Shown here: positions 52,743-61,985 of the stretch, piece after piece
How the letters are laid out: each line of letters opens with the position of its first letter
How positions within the stretch are numbered: position 1 is the first letter of the stretch
From: JAGPUQ01 sp036961295
Lineage (GTDB): Bacteria > Pseudomonadota > Gammaproteobacteria > Pseudomonadales > Porticoccaceae
Assembly: GCA_036961295.1 (NCBI GenBank)
Contig: JBALVX010000003.1
Location: forward strand, 1-64,000
Reading direction: 5' to 3'
Length of the DNA stretch: 64,000 nt
Notes under the pieces: generated by a model
Told to the model about the DNA's origin: nothing
The model's input: the letters and a program-made list of their open reading frames with translations, nothing else
Database searches by the model: none
Translations under genes and position numbers: made by a program

Positions 52743-53116
52743 CACCCGACACTATTCAAATCGACGTAAAGGTTCAACACCTGCCGCAGCAATCCCAGCC
52801 GGATAAACAGCAGTTTGCATTTGCCTATCAAATTACCCTGACCAACAACGGCGATCGCAGCGTTCAGCTGATTAGTCGCCACTGGATTATTACCGACGCG
52901 ACGGAAGACCGTCAGGAAGTTAAGGGTTTGGGAGTGATCGGCGAACAGCCACACATTGCTCCCGGCGAGTCCTACCAATACACTAGCGGTGCAGTACTCA
53001 ACACCGATACCGGTACCATGGAAGGCAGCTATCATATGATCTGCGACGATGGCTTTACCATCTTCGATGTTCCCATCCCCCTGTTTTTACTCGCCGTTCC
53101 CGGCGCCGTGCACTAA
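52739..53116 (+). CDS. apaG: ApaG family protein
   Basis: A 125-residue beta-sandwich protein. Motifs seen are FAYQITLTNNGDRSVQLISR HW-type start, VIGEQPHIAPGESYQYTSGA and MEGSYHMICDDG. The function is not firm; it is always found with apaH and rsmA, and CorD in some species affects Co/Mg. It overlaps the rsmA stop by four bases and is followed by apaH after 11 bases. Confidence 0.95.
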   Translation: MTPDTIQIDVKVQHLPQQSQPDKQQFAFAYQITLTNNGDRSVQLISRHWIITDATEDRQEVKGLGVIGEQPHIAPGESYQYTSGAVLNTDTGTMEGSYHMICDDGFTIFDVPIPLFLLAVPGAVH

Positions 53117-53127
53117 GGAAAATTGTC

Positions 53128-53937
53128 GTGGCCGTCTACGCCGTCGGCGATATCCAGGGCTGCCTCGATCCACTTAAACGCCTGCTTGACCAGGCTGAAT
53201 TCGACCCCCAATGTGATCGCCTATTATCGGTGGGTGACGTGGTTAATCGCGGCCCGGATTCTCTCAACACACTGCGCTTTGTAAAAAATCTCGGCGACAG
53301 TTTTCAAATGGTACTGGGCAACCACGACCTGCACTTGCTGGCCGTCGCCGCTGGAGTTCGCCCGCCCACTAGAAAAGACACCCTAAACGAAATCCTCAAT
53401 GCGCCAGACCGCGACGAACTGCTGCACTGGCTGCAGCAGCAACCACTACTCTTCAAAATCGATGATTACTTGTTGGTCCACGCCGGTATTCCGCCCCAGT
53501 GGTCGGCAAGCGAAGCGCTCGCCCTGGCGGCGGAAGTTGAAACCGTACTTCGACAAGATAGCCAGGCGCTATTACACACTATGTATGGCGATGGGCCGAA
53601 CTGGAATGCAGAACTTACCGGCAGCGAACGCTGGCGCGCCATTATCAATTCCCTGACCCGTATGCGCTTTAGCTCCGCAGACGGACAGCTGGATTTGACG
53701 ACGAAAACCTCCCCAGACCACCCACCGGCCGGAATGAAACCCTGGTACGCCCACGGCCAACGCAAGACCCAAAGCACACCCATTATTTTTGGTCACTGGG
53801 CCGCGCTTCAAGGTCGGGACTGTGGAGAAAATATATTCCCGCTGGATACCGGATGTGTGTGGGGAGAGCAGATGCGCTTGTTTAATTTAGATACTCGGCA
53901 ATACCAGCATATTGATTGCCAAGCAGTATCCGACTAA
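53128..53937 (+). CDS. apaH: ApaH, symmetrical bis(5'-nucleosyl)-tetraphosphatase
   Basis: Splits Ap4A into two ADP. The phosphoesterase motifs are complete: VGDIQGCLDPL (GDxxG), LLSVGDVVNRGPDS (GDxxxRG), VLGNHDLHLL (GNHD), and VHAGIPPQW, with HGQ and FGHWAALQG late. 269 residues; GTG start. It ends the five-gene run and is convergent with the thioesterase gene, 62 bases away. Confidence 0.96.
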   Translation: MAVYAVGDIQGCLDPLKRLLDQAEFDPQCDRLLSVGDVVNRGPDSLNTLRFVKNLGDSFQMVLGNHDLHLLAVAAGVRPPTRKDTLNEILNAPDRDELLHWLQQQPLLFKIDDYLLVHAGIPPQWSASEALALAAEVETVLRQDSQALLHTMYGDGPNWNAELTGSERWRAIINSLTRMRFSSADGQLDLTTKTSPDHPPAGMKPWYAHGQRKTQSTPIIFGHWAALQGRDCGENIFPLDTGCVWGEQMRLFNLDTRQYQHIDCQAVSD

Positions 53938-53999
53938 TTAATTATTCGAAGCTGCACACTCTAAAAAATTATTTTTGCGTTTCTTCGTCATCGATTGAG

Positions 54000-54419
54000 C
54001 TAGCCCGATGGAATAGAATAGGTAGCCGTGACATGGGCGACCGCCTCGGGGTCGCCATCAGAATAAATAAAGACTTCTCCCACCACCAGGCGCTTGCCAA
54101 CTTTAATCAAACGACAGTCGCCGACAATATCTTTATCCGCCGCCGGTTTACGCAGGAAGTTAATATTCAGATTAGTGGTAACGGCCAGCGCTACCGGACC
54201 TTTAATCGCCAGAATAGCCAAATACAAAGCGACGTCGGCGACAGCCATCAAACTGGGACCGGACACCGTATTCCCCGGACGCAGATGTTTTAATTCAATC
54301 GCCTGCCGTACCTTAATCCAGCCCTCGCCAACATCATCGATAACAATACTGGTCTGCGGGAATTCCTGCTTTAAGAATTCCCCTAACTGGGCCACATTCA
54401 TCGCCAGCGGAGTCGTCAT
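54000..54419 (-). CDS. PaaI-family hotdog thioesterase
   Basis: The 139-residue protein has the hotdog-fold layout of PaaI or YigI-like thioesterases: LRPGNTVSGPSLMAVADVALYLA (about 47-69) with the acidic residue of the helix start, LAVTTNLNINFLRKPAA, and VVGEVFIYSDGDPEAVAHVT. The acyl-CoA substrate is not known. Its start overlaps the end of galE by four bases, which couples translation, although no shared pathway is evident. Confidence 0.85.
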   Translation of the reverse strand: MTTPLAMNVAQLGEFLKQEFPQTSIVIDDVGEGWIKVRQAIELKHLRPGNTVSGPSLMAVADVALYLAILAIKGPVALAVTTNLNINFLRKPAADKDIVGDCRLIKVGKRLVVGEVFIYSDGDPEAVAHVTATYSIPSG

Positions 54420-55459
54420 TGTTCAAAGCCATCGGGGTTATTCACCTGCCAGCGCCAGGCATCTGCGACCATCGCGTCCAGATCCCGTGTCGCCTGCCAA
54501 CCGAGATCACTCAGCGCTTTACCGGCATCGGCCCAACACTCGGCAATATCACCAGAGCGTTTATCCGTAATTTGATAGGGTATCGGTTTACCGCAGGCAG
54601 CTTCAAAAGCCGCGATCATTTGCAGCACCGAATAACCCTTCCCGGTACCGAGGTTCCACGCGCTAAAGCCGCTCTCTCGCTTAAGTAAATAATCCAGCGC
54701 GGCAATATGCCCCTCCACTAAATCCATAACGTGGATGTAGTCCCGCACGCCGGTGCCATCGATGGTGGCATAGGTGTCGCCAAATACGCTAACTTGTTCG
54801 CGCTTACCGACTGCGACCTGGGCGATATACGGTGCGAGATTATTGGGAATATTGCGCGGGTCTTCACCGATCTTGCCACTGGGGTGGGCTCCCACTGGAT
54901 TGAAGTAGCGCAGACAGGCGATATTCCAGAAGTTCTGTTGAGTTAGCTGGTCGGCTTTGACCTGGTCTTCGAGAATATGCTCGATCATCAGTTTCGACAT
55001 GCCGTAGGGGTTAGTCGCCGATCTCGGCGCAGTTTCGTTTATCGGCATCTTGGCGGTATCACCGTAGACCGTGGCCGAGGAGCTAAAGATGAGATTGCCA
55101 ACCCCATGCGCTGCCATCGCCTCGCACAGGGCCATCGCGCCGCCCACGTTGTTGCTGTAATAGCGCAGAGCCTGCTCACCGGACTCTCCGACGGCCTTTA
55201 AACCCGCCATATGAATCACCGCCGCAAATTGGTGGCGCTTGAAGACTTGATCGAGGAAAGCGCGATCATTGACATCCCCAACTTCCAGCACCGGTGTTTT
55301 CCCGGTAATGTCTCCGACTCGTTGAATCGCTATCGGGTTACTATTCACTAAGCTGTCGAGTACCACGGGTTCATAGCCCGCTTCAACAGCGACAACGCAG
55401 GCGTGACTACCAATATATCCGGCGCCACCGGTAATAAGAATTTTCAATGACCCTGTCAT
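54416..55459 (-). CDS. galE: GalE, UDP-glucose 4-epimerase
   Basis: Interconverts UDP-glucose and UDP-galactose, supplying precursors for surface glycans. From ATG 55459 the 347-residue protein starts MTGSLKILITGGAGYIGSHA. SSSATVYGDTAKMPI holds the Ser, NPYGMSKLMIE holds Tyr and Lys, and GVRDYIHVMDLVEGH is another signature. The frame is open 108 bases further upstream, but that extension is not GalE-like. The 55460-55568 gap contains the terminator of the ribosomal operon. Confidence 0.95.
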   Translation of the reverse strand: MTGSLKILITGGAGYIGSHACVVAVEAGYEPVVLDSLVNSNPIAIQRVGDITGKTPVLEVGDVNDRAFLDQVFKRHQFAAVIHMAGLKAVGESGEQALRYYSNNVGGAMALCEAMAAHGVGNLIFSSSATVYGDTAKMPINETAPRSATNPYGMSKLMIEHILEDQVKADQLTQQNFWNIACLRYFNPVGAHPSGKIGEDPRNIPNNLAPYIAQVAVGKREQVSVFGDTYATIDGTGVRDYIHVMDLVEGHIAALDYLLKRESGFSAWNLGTGKGYSVLQMIAAFEAACGKPIPYQITDKRSGDIAECWADAGKALSDLGWQATRDLDAMVADAWRWQVNNPDGFEQ

Positions 55460-55568
55460 GGTTTGCCTTTGCCGCTGAGTATTTGCTACTGAGTATTTTG
55501 CTGAGCCCTTACCTGGTAAGGCATAGCTCAACACCATAATAAGGTAATTTAGGCAAAAAAAACCCAAT

Positions 55569-55597
55569 AAAAAGCCGGGATATGTTCCCGGCTTTTT
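55569..55597. terminator. terminator after rplQ
   Basis: AAAAAGCCGGGA, loop TATGT, TCCCGGCTTTTT. The stem is 12 bp including the A-T arms. It ends the spc/alpha ribosomal transcription unit, 46 bases past the rplQ stop, before galE. Confidence 0.92.
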
Positions 55598-55642
55598 ACA
55601 ATCATAAGCTAATTCATTAAATCAGCTTATTTTTGGTGCTCT

Positions 55643-56047
55643 TTATTCTTCGTCTACGGCCTCGAACACTTCGCCTTCTTCCACTGGAAGCGGGCGATCG
55701 ACCAACTCAACATAGGCCATCGGCGCTTTATCACCGGTGCGGTAACCGCACTTCAAGATGCGCAAATAACCACCGGGGCGGCTTTCGTAGCGCGGACCTA
55801 GTTCTGAAAATAATTTACCTACCGCGGCTTTGTCGCGCAGTCGGCTAAACGCCAAACGGCGATTAGCGACGCTGTCGGTCTTTGCCATAGTAATCAATGG
55901 CTCTGCGACACGACGTAATTCTTTGGCTTTTGGCAGAGTAGTTCTGATCAACTCGTGCTCGACCAGCGAGGTGGTCATGTTGCGAAACATGGCCTTACGG
56001 TGAGAGCTGTTGCGATTCAGTTGGCGACCGCTATGGCGATGACGCAT
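55643..56047 (-). CDS. rplQ: RplQ, 50S ribosomal protein L17
   Basis: The 134-residue L17 starts MRHRHSGRQLNRNSSHRKAM and contains LVEHELIRTTLPKAKELRRV. It lies near the peptide exit tunnel. The C terminus (VEEGEVFEAVDEE) is acidic and slightly longer than usual. Last gene of the alpha operon, 99 bases after rpoA. Confidence 0.98.
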   Translation of the reverse strand: MRHRHSGRQLNRNSSHRKAMFRNMTTSLVEHELIRTTLPKAKELRRVAEPLITMAKTDSVANRRLAFSRLRDKAAVGKLFSELGPRYESRPGGYLRILKCGYRTGDKAPMAYVELVDRPLPVEEGEVFEAVDEE

Positions 56048-56146
56048 GGCTGTATTTCCTCAAGTAGCTGCAGTAGCAGCCGACGACTGTTTAATTTTAA
56101 TATACCGAACTGCTAACAAGCGGTTCCGCGAGATTTTAGTTCGAGC

Positions 56147-57139
56147 TTATTCGCTCTCGACTCGCAAGCTGGCGGGTGGCCAGTTTTCAAGACGTAAACC
56201 CAGGGACAAACCGCGTGAAGCCAGTACATCCTTAATTTCGGTGAGGGATTTTTTACCCAGGTTAGGGGTTTTTAACAGCTCAACTTCAGTGCGCTGAATC
56301 AAATCACCAATGTAGTAAATACTTTCGGCCTTGAGACAGTTGGCCGAACGAACGGTCAGCTCAAGATCGTCTACAGGGCGCAATAAGACTGGATCAATCT
56401 CGTCTTCTTCCTGCTCAGGCTCGGCAAGTTTGTCGTTTTCGAGATTAACAAACACGGCCAATTGCTGTTGCAGAATAGTTGCGGCACGGCGAATCGCTTC
56501 TTCGGGATCAATACTGCCGTTGGTTTCCAACTCCAGTACTAATTTATCCAAATCGGTGCGCTGCTCTACTCGAGCACTTTCCACCACGTAGGAAACACGA
56601 CGCACTGGGCTAAAAGACGCATCCAGCTTCAATTTACCAATGGCGCTGGTTTCTTCTTCGTCACTGCCGCGAACATCGGCGGGCTCGTAACCACGGCCAC
56701 GAGCAATACGCAGATGGATTACCAACTCACCTTTACCCGTGACATGGCAAAGTACATGCTCCGGATTCTTGATTTCAACGCTGGCATCGGTCTGAATATC
56801 ACCGGCAGTAACAACGCCCGCACCCTTTTTCGTCAGGGTAACCAAGGCTTCGTCTTTGCCGTGCATAACGACAGCAACATTTTTGAGGTTGAGAAGAATT
56901 TCGATAACATCTTCCTGGACACCCTCAATCGCACTGTATTCATGCAGCACGCCTTCGATTTCTACCTCGACGATGGCGCAGCCAGGCATGGAAGACAACA
57001 AAATGCGTCGCAGGGCATTCCCCAGAGTATGACCAAAGCCACGCTCTAAAGGCTCTAATATCACCTTGGCGTGCGTGGTATCGAACTCGGTGATATTAAT
57101 CGTGCGGGGGGTCAACAGTTCAGTAGCGGACGTTTGCAT
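56147..57139 (-). CDS. rpoA: RpoA, RNA polymerase alpha subunit
   Basis: The 330-residue alpha subunit. The N-terminal assembly domain has LEPLERGFGHTLGNALRRIL (about 31-50). The C-terminal domain, for UP elements and activators, has LLRPVDDLELTVRSANCL, LIQRTEVELLKTPNLGKKSL and the family end LGLRLENWPPASL. It lies in normal alpha-operon order between rpsD and rplQ. Confidence 0.98.
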   Translation of the reverse strand: MQTSATELLTPRTINITEFDTTHAKVILEPLERGFGHTLGNALRRILLSSMPGCAIVEVEIEGVLHEYSAIEGVQEDVIEILLNLKNVAVVMHGKDEALVTLTKKGAGVVTAGDIQTDASVEIKNPEHVLCHVTGKGELVIHLRIARGRGYEPADVRGSDEEETSAIGKLKLDASFSPVRRVSYVVESARVEQRTDLDKLVLELETNGSIDPEEAIRRAATILQQQLAVFVNLENDKLAEPEQEEDEIDPVLLRPVDDLELTVRSANCLKAESIYYIGDLIQRTEVELLKTPNLGKKSLTEIKDVLASRGLSLGLRLENWPPASLRVESE

Positions 57140-57243
57140 ATTTCCTCAACTCTAATTCAGACTATCACTGGGACTTATTGGGAATCTTTTCTATAAATTC
57201 TTTCGTACAAATAAAGCTAGTTCGAATGCTTTATTTAAAAAAT

Positions 57244-57864
57244 TTACTTCGAGTAAAGTTCGACAATAAGGCTCTCGTTGATCTCGCTAGGCAAATCACC
57301 ACGGTCGGGAAAACGTTTAAAAACACCTTCCATTTTAGTGGTATCGACTTCTACCCATTCAACTTCACCACGCTGACCGGCCAATTGCAGGGCAGATTGT
57401 ACGCGGAGTTGTTTTTTGGCTTTCTCACGAAGACTGACAACGTCGCCTTCGTTCACCCGAAAAGACGCAATATTGGCTTTAATACCGTTAACCAAAATGC
57501 CGTTGTGAGCTACCAATTGACGAGATTCGGCGCGAGTAGAGCCAAAACCCATACGGTAGACCACATTATCCAGTCGGCGCTCCAGCAACTGCAACAAGTT
57601 CTCGCCAGTTACGCCTTGAACGCGCGCGGCTTCTTTGTAGTAGTTACGGAATTGCTTTTCGAGAACGCCGTAGATACGACGTACTTTTTGTTTTTCCCGC
57701 AGCTGTACGCCGTAATCCGACAAGCGGCTGCGACGTTGGCCATGCTGCCCGGGAATGCTATCCGCGCGACACTTGGATTCCAGCGGACGAATACCACTTT
57801 TCAAAAATAGGTCTGTGCCTTCGCGACGTGACAGTTTGCACGTTGGGCCGATATATCTTGCCAT
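57244..57864 (-). CDS. rpsD: RpsD, 30S ribosomal protein S4
   Basis: The 206-residue S4 starts MARYIGPTCKLSRREGTDLF, with an S4 RNA-binding domain around 95-160 (LERRLDNVVYRMGFGSTRAE). The zinc-ribbon cysteines of some S4 forms are absent. S4 is the usual translational repressor of the alpha operon. A 104-base gap before rpoA has no gene. Confidence 0.98.
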   Translation of the reverse strand: MARYIGPTCKLSRREGTDLFLKSGIRPLESKCRADSIPGQHGQRRSRLSDYGVQLREKQKVRRIYGVLEKQFRNYYKEAARVQGVTGENLLQLLERRLDNVVYRMGFGSTRAESRQLVAHNGILVNGIKANIASFRVNEGDVVSLREKAKKQLRVQSALQLAGQRGEVEWVEVDTTKMEGVFKRFPDRGDLPSEINESLIVELYSK

Positions 57865-57877
57865 TAAATCTTCCTCT

Positions 57878-58270
57878 CTACACGCGGCGTTTTTTAGGCG
57901 GACGACAACCGTTGTGCGGTATGGGTGTCACGTCACTAATATTGTTGATCTTAAACCCGGCATTATTAAGCGCTCGAACCGCAGATTCGCGACCCGGTCC
58001 CGGACCTTTGACTTCGACATCAAGGCTTTGCAAACCATATTCCTGGGCGGCAAGGGCAGCGCGTTCGGCAGCAACCTGGGCAGCGAACGGGGTGCTCTTA
58101 CGAGAGCCACGGAAACCAGAACCACCGGCAGTGGCCCACGACAGGGCGTTGCCCTGGCGGTCACAGATAGTCACAATGGTGTTGTTAAACGAAGCGTGTA
58201 CGTGCGCAATACCGTCAATGACGGTGCGCTTTACTTTCTTCTTTACAGTTTTAGTCGGTGTCTTAGCCAT
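57878..58270 (-). CDS. rpsK: RpsK, 30S ribosomal protein S11
   Basis: The 130-residue S11 of the 30S platform: KRTVIDGIAHVHASFNNTIV near the N terminus and the invariant C terminus VTPIPHNGCRPPKKRRV. The spacing to rpsD (13 bases) and rpsM (20 bases) is standard. Confidence 0.98.
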   Translation of the reverse strand: MAKTPTKTVKKKVKRTVIDGIAHVHASFNNTIVTICDRQGNALSWATAGGSGFRGSRKSTPFAAQVAAERAALAAQEYGLQSLDVEVKGPGPGRESAVRALNNAGFKINNISDVTPIPHNGCRPPKKRRV

Positions 58271-58290
58271 AACAGTCTACGTTCGCCGGT

Positions 58291-58647
58291 TTATCGCTTA
58301 ATGGGTTTACGCGGGCCCTTGCGGGTTCTCGCATTAGTTTTGGTGCGCTGCCCACGAAGCGGCAGATTACGGCGATGACGAATACCACGGAAACAACCGA
58401 GATCCATCAAGCGCTTGATATTCATACTGGTTTCGCGGCGTAAATCGCCTTCTACCGTATGTTGGGTGACAGCATTACGCAGTTCATCCAGCTGTGCTTC
58501 AGTAAGATCAGACATTTTAGTGGTTTCGGCAATACCCACCTGCGAGCAAATTTTCTGCGCGCGAGGGCGACCCACGCCATAGACATAGGTCAGGGATATC
58601 ACTGCGTGCTTGTTGTCAGGGATATTGACACCGGCAATACGCGCCAT
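58291..58647 (-). CDS. rpsM: RpsM, 30S ribosomal protein S13
   Basis: The 118-residue S13 begins MARIAGVNIPDNKHAVISLT and ends with the basic RNA-binding tail RTKTNARTRKGPRKPIKR. It contacts the P-site tRNA and L5. Between it and rpmJ lies a 221-base gap (58648-58868) with pyrimidine-rich quasi-repeats and a likely alpha-operon promoter or S4 leader, but no gene. Confidence 0.98.
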   Translation of the reverse strand: MARIAGVNIPDNKHAVISLTYVYGVGRPRAQKICSQVGIAETTKMSDLTEAQLDELRNAVTQHTVEGDLRRETSMNIKRLMDLGCFRGIRHRRNLPLRGQRTKTNARTRKGPRKPIKR

Positions 58648-58868
58648 TCACATCACTCCAATTACATTCAATTTGTTACGTTGCATTTACGAACGTCGCG
58701 TCTAAAAAAACAGCGCATTAACCCTACCGCTCTGCAAACGCAGAAAAGCGCGACAGGATAGTCGCAAAAGCTCTAAATTTCAACAGGTCATCTTCTAAGC
58801 TTGCCTTAGCTAGCCTTCTTATAACCTGCCTTCTCTCTAAACTTCTCTAACTTTGTCTTAACCTTCTC

Positions 58869-58985
58869 TTAACCTTGACGCTGCTTATGCCGAGGCTCAG
58901 TCTTGCAAATCACTCGCACCACACCCTGGCGCCGAACGATTTTACAGTTGCGACAGATCTTTTTAACAGACGCTCTAACTTTCAT
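58869..58985 (-). CDS. rpmJ: RpmJ, 50S ribosomal protein L36
   Basis: A 38-residue protein: MKVRASVKKICRNCKIVRRQ, then GVVRVICKTEPRHKQRQG. C11, C14, C27 and H32 form the zinc site, so this is the zinc-binding form. It lies between secY and rpsM, its usual place at the end of the spc operon. It is too short for a normal length cut-off but is certain from its residues. Confidence 0.97.
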   Translation of the reverse strand: MKVRASVKKICRNCKIVRRQGVVRVICKTEPRHKQRQG

Positions 58986-59058
58986 ACTAAACCTCTGAAA
59001 CCTTCAATATTCATTCTTGCTTAATTCATTCCTGCATAAGAACTGCATCGAAATGCGC

Positions 59059-60348
59059 TTACTTTTGCATTAACGAACCGTATTGTTGGGACATCATGTG
59101 GGATTGCACCTGCGCCATAAAGTCCATGGTCACTACGACCGCAATCAACAGGGATGTTCCCCCTAAGTAAAATGGTATGTTGGCGTGGGCCGTCAGTATC
59201 TGGGGAATCACACATATTATTGCAATGTAGAGTCCGCCGATAACCGTCAATCGAGTTACCACACCATCAATATAGTTTGCTGTCTGTTCTCCAGGGCGAA
59301 TACCGGGTAAATAGGCATTGCCCTTCTTCAAATTGTCAGCCACTTCTTTGGGATTAAACACCAGAGCCGTGTAAAAAAAGCAGAAAAATATAATCAATGC
59401 CGCAAACAACAACAGGTGCAGCGGTTGGCCCGGCCCAAGGAAATACGATACATCTTGCAACCAGCCCGGAGCGCCCGAACCCTGACCAAACATTTGTGTC
59501 ACCGTAGCCGGAAACAACAGCAGGCTACTGGCAAAAATTGCCGGGATAACACCCGCCATATTAACCTTCAGCGGCAAATGGCTGCTCTGCTGACCATAGG
59601 CGCGACGACCCTGTTGCCGCTGTGCATAATTCACTGTAATCCGACGCTGGCCCCGCTCCATATGTACAATCACGTACACGATGCCGATGGCAAATAAGGC
59701 CACACCAACTAACAGCACTGGCGCCAAATCCCCTTGCCGAGCCGACTCAAACGCCTGCCCTACTGCACGTGGCAAACCTGCGACGATACCGGTAAAAATA
59801 AGCATCGAGATGCCGTTACCAATACCGCGCTCGGTAATTTGCTCGCCGAGCCACATCATAAACATCGCGCCGGTCACCAAAGATGTAATGCCGGTAATAT
59901 AAAACGTGGCTCCGGGGTAGTAGGCTAAACCCTGACCCGCTAAACCAAAGGTCATTCCGGTGCCTTGAACCAAAGCCAGTAGCAAGGTGAAGTAACGCGT
60001 CATCTGCGTAATCTTACGTCGCCCCGCATCACCTTCTTTTTTCAGTTGCGCTAACGAGGGTGTAACCGCCGTCATCAGCTGCATAATAATAGAGGCCGAA
60101 ATATAGGGCATAACCCCTAGCGCCATAATACTCATGCGCTCCAGCGCACCACCGGAAAACATATTGAACATGCCCAGGATAGTGCCCTGGTTTTGTTCAA
60201 ACAGTGCCGCCACTCGATCGGGATCGATACCGGGTACCGGGATGTGTGTCCCAATTCGGTAAATCACAATCGCCAACAATAAAAAGCGCAACCGAGCCCA
60301 TAGCTCGCCTAAACCTTTTTGATTGACTGGCGGTATATTTTTCGCCAT
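59059..60348 (-). CDS. secY: SecY, preprotein translocase channel subunit
   Basis: The 429-residue channel protein has ten membrane helices. The first begins RLRFLLLAIVIYRIGTHIPVP, and a family signature is GIGNGISMLIFTGIVAGLP (about 184-202). It forms the SecYEG pore. The gene lies 4 bases after rplO, standard for the spc operon. Confidence 0.98.
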   Translation of the reverse strand: MAKNIPPVNQKGLGELWARLRFLLLAIVIYRIGTHIPVPGIDPDRVAALFEQNQGTILGMFNMFSGGALERMSIMALGVMPYISASIIMQLMTAVTPSLAQLKKEGDAGRRKITQMTRYFTLLLALVQGTGMTFGLAGQGLAYYPGATFYITGITSLVTGAMFMMWLGEQITERGIGNGISMLIFTGIVAGLPRAVGQAFESARQGDLAPVLLVGVALFAIGIVYVIVHMERGQRRITVNYAQRQQGRRAYGQQSSHLPLKVNMAGVIPAIFASSLLLFPATVTQMFGQGSGAPGWLQDVSYFLGPGQPLHLLLFAALIIFFCFFYTALVFNPKEVADNLKKGNAYLPGIRPGEQTANYIDGVVTRLTVIGGLYIAIICVIPQILTAHANIPFYLGGTSLLIAVVVTMDFMAQVQSHMMSQQYGSLMQK

Positions 60349-60352
60349 GAGC

Positions 60353-60787
60353 TTAGGCTTCTACCTTCCCGCCAAGGGCTTCCAGCGCGGCGCGAGCACC
60401 TTTGCTAATGCCTAAACCTTTGATCGTTACTGCTCGGGTCAACTCACCGGACAAAAATATTTTGGCGCGGGTAATAGAGGCGTTAATCAAGCCCGCTTTG
60501 CGCAGCGCTTCAATATCGACCACGTCACCTTCAATCAGATTTAATTCAGCGAGTCGAATCTCGGCACTGACACGAGAGATACGGCTGGTAAAACCAAACT
60601 TGGGCAAACGCTTCTGCAAAGGCATTTGACCGCCTTCAAAACCGGGGCGAACTCTACCGCCACTGCGAGCTTTTTGACCTTTATGACCGCGACCTGCAGT
60701 CTTGCCCAGGCCGCTGCCGATACCACGGCCAACGCGCTTACCTGCTTTAACTCGACCGGGGGCCGGACTTAATGTATTCAGATGCAT
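60353..60787 (-). CDS. rplO: RplO, 50S ribosomal protein L15
   Basis: The 144-residue L15 starts MHLNTLSPAPGRVKAGKRVG and has the Gly/Lys-rich RGIGSGLGKTAGRGHKGQKA extension that threads into 23S rRNA. The C terminus KGARAALEALGGKVE is typical. It starts one base after rpmD ends. Confidence 0.98.
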   Translation of the reverse strand: MHLNTLSPAPGRVKAGKRVGRGIGSGLGKTAGRGHKGQKARSGGRVRPGFEGGQMPLQKRLPKFGFTSRISRVSAEIRLAELNLIEGDVVDIEALRKAGLINASITRAKIFLSGELTRAVTIKGLGISKGARAALEALGGKVEA

Positions 60788-60788
60788 C

Positions 60789-60974
60789 TTAAGACTCCTC
60801 GACCTTGAGCAAGTAACTAATTTTATTGACCATGCCGCGTACTGAAGGCGTATCTTCTACCTCAACGGTCTGGCCAATGCGACGCAAACCCAGGCCAGTA
60901 AGGCAAGCTCTATGGTTTTTCAGCCGGCCAATGCCGCTTTTTAACTGCGTTAACTTGATCATTTTGTCAGCCAT
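60789..60974 (-). CDS. rpmD: RpmD, 50S ribosomal protein L30
   Basis: A 61-residue L30: IKLTQLKSGIGRLKNHRACL then TGLGLRRIGQTVEVEDTPSV. ATG 60974 is used with GGAAG upstream; ATG 60962 (MIKLTQLKSG) is an alternative start of equal plausibility. 118 bases separate it from rpsE, with no gene in the gap. Confidence 0.95.
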   Translation of the reverse strand: MADKMIKLTQLKSGIGRLKNHRACLTGLGLRRIGQTVEVEDTPSVRGMVNKISYLLKVEES

Positions 60975-61092
60975 TTCTCAGCCACTTCCTTAAACTTTAG
61001 CAAACTGCTGTTTATTTCTATTACCTGTTCTTATACAGGTGTTATGCCGGTGTCGTGCCGGTAAAACACCAGCACAGACTCTGGGAAAAACT

Positions 61093-61605
61093 CTAGTTGA
61101 GTATTTCTTCCATTGTCTTGCCACGCTTCGCTGCGACATCGTCGGGAGCGCGCATTTCTTTCAAACCTTTAAACGTAGCTCGCACCACGTTAACTGGGTT
61201 GGTCGAACCGTAGCACTTAGCCAACACGTTCTGTACCCCAGCCAATTCCAATACTGCGCGCATCGCACCACCGGCAATAACGCCAGTACCGTCAGATGCA
61301 GGCTGCATATAAACCTTTGAAGCGCCGTGATTGCTTTTAATAGCGTACTGCAGCGTTGTGCCATTGAGATCTACATCGATCATATTGCGACGCGCAGCTT
61401 CCATCGCTTTTTGGATCGCCAGCGGCACTTCACGTGCTTTACCGCGGCCAAAGCCAACACGTCCATTGCCGTCACCGATGACCGTCAATGCGGTGAAACC
61501 GAAGATGCGACCACCTTTAACAGTTTTGGCAACGCGGTTCACTTGAACCAATTTTTCCGTCAGGCCGTCATTAGGCTCGACATCACGGGAATTTTTCTTA
61601 GCCAT
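61093..61605 (-). CDS. rpsE: RpsE, 30S ribosomal protein S5
   Basis: The 170-residue S5 has the double-stranded-RNA-binding N-terminal part (LVQVNRVAKTVKGGRIFGFT) and the signature GDGNGRVGFGRGKAREVPLAI. It helps translational accuracy; substitutions near the loop give spectinomycin resistance in other bacteria. Located between rplR and rpmD. Confidence 0.98.
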   Translation of the reverse strand: MAKKNSRDVEPNDGLTEKLVQVNRVAKTVKGGRIFGFTALTVIGDGNGRVGFGRGKAREVPLAIQKAMEAARRNMIDVDLNGTTLQYAIKSNHGASKVYMQPASDGTGVIAGGAMRAVLELAGVQNVLAKCYGSTNPVNVVRATFKGLKEMRAPDDVAAKRGKTMEEILN

Positions 61606-61616
61606 GCTTTAACCTT

Positions 61617-61973
61617 TTAAAATTGCAAGCCGCCGGCACGGGCAGCATCAGCCAGGGCCTTAACTCGGCCGTGATATTTAAATCCACCGCGATCAAATGC
61701 TACGGTTTTAACACCGGCAGCGACCGCACGTTCGGCAATTAAAGCACCGACCGCAGTGGCCGCACTCACATTACCGGTAATTGACGTTCGCAAACTCGCA
61801 TCAAGCGTGGAAGCAGAAGCCACTACCGCATCACCAGTCGCAACAGGTTGGATAATCTGCGCGTAAATATGTCGAGGCGTGCGGTAAATACACAAGCGGG
61901 TTGCCCCTAGCTCGCGGATCTTGGCACGCGCACGACGGGCGCGGCGAATACGGGATATTTTCTTGTCGCTCAT
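61617..61973 (-). CDS. rplR: RplR, 50S ribosomal protein L18
   Basis: The 118-residue L18, a 5S rRNA binder: MSDKKISRIRRARRARAKIR at the N terminus and VGALIAERAVAAGVKTVAFD followed by RGGFKYHGRVKALADAAR. Normal order between rplF and rpsE, with 11-12-base gaps. Confidence 0.98.
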   Translation of the reverse strand: MSDKKISRIRRARRARAKIRELGATRLCIYRTPRHIYAQIIQPVATGDAVVASASTLDASLRTSITGNVSAATAVGALIAERAVAAGVKTVAFDRGGFKYHGRVKALADAARAGGLQF

Positions 61974-61985
61974 AATTCTACTCAG

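Noticed and set aside
58790..58870. Pyrimidine-rich quasi-repeats between rpsM and rpmJ as a regulatory RNA
   Set aside because: The units are too irregular and no stable fold was evident; it may only be a spacer or part of the leader.
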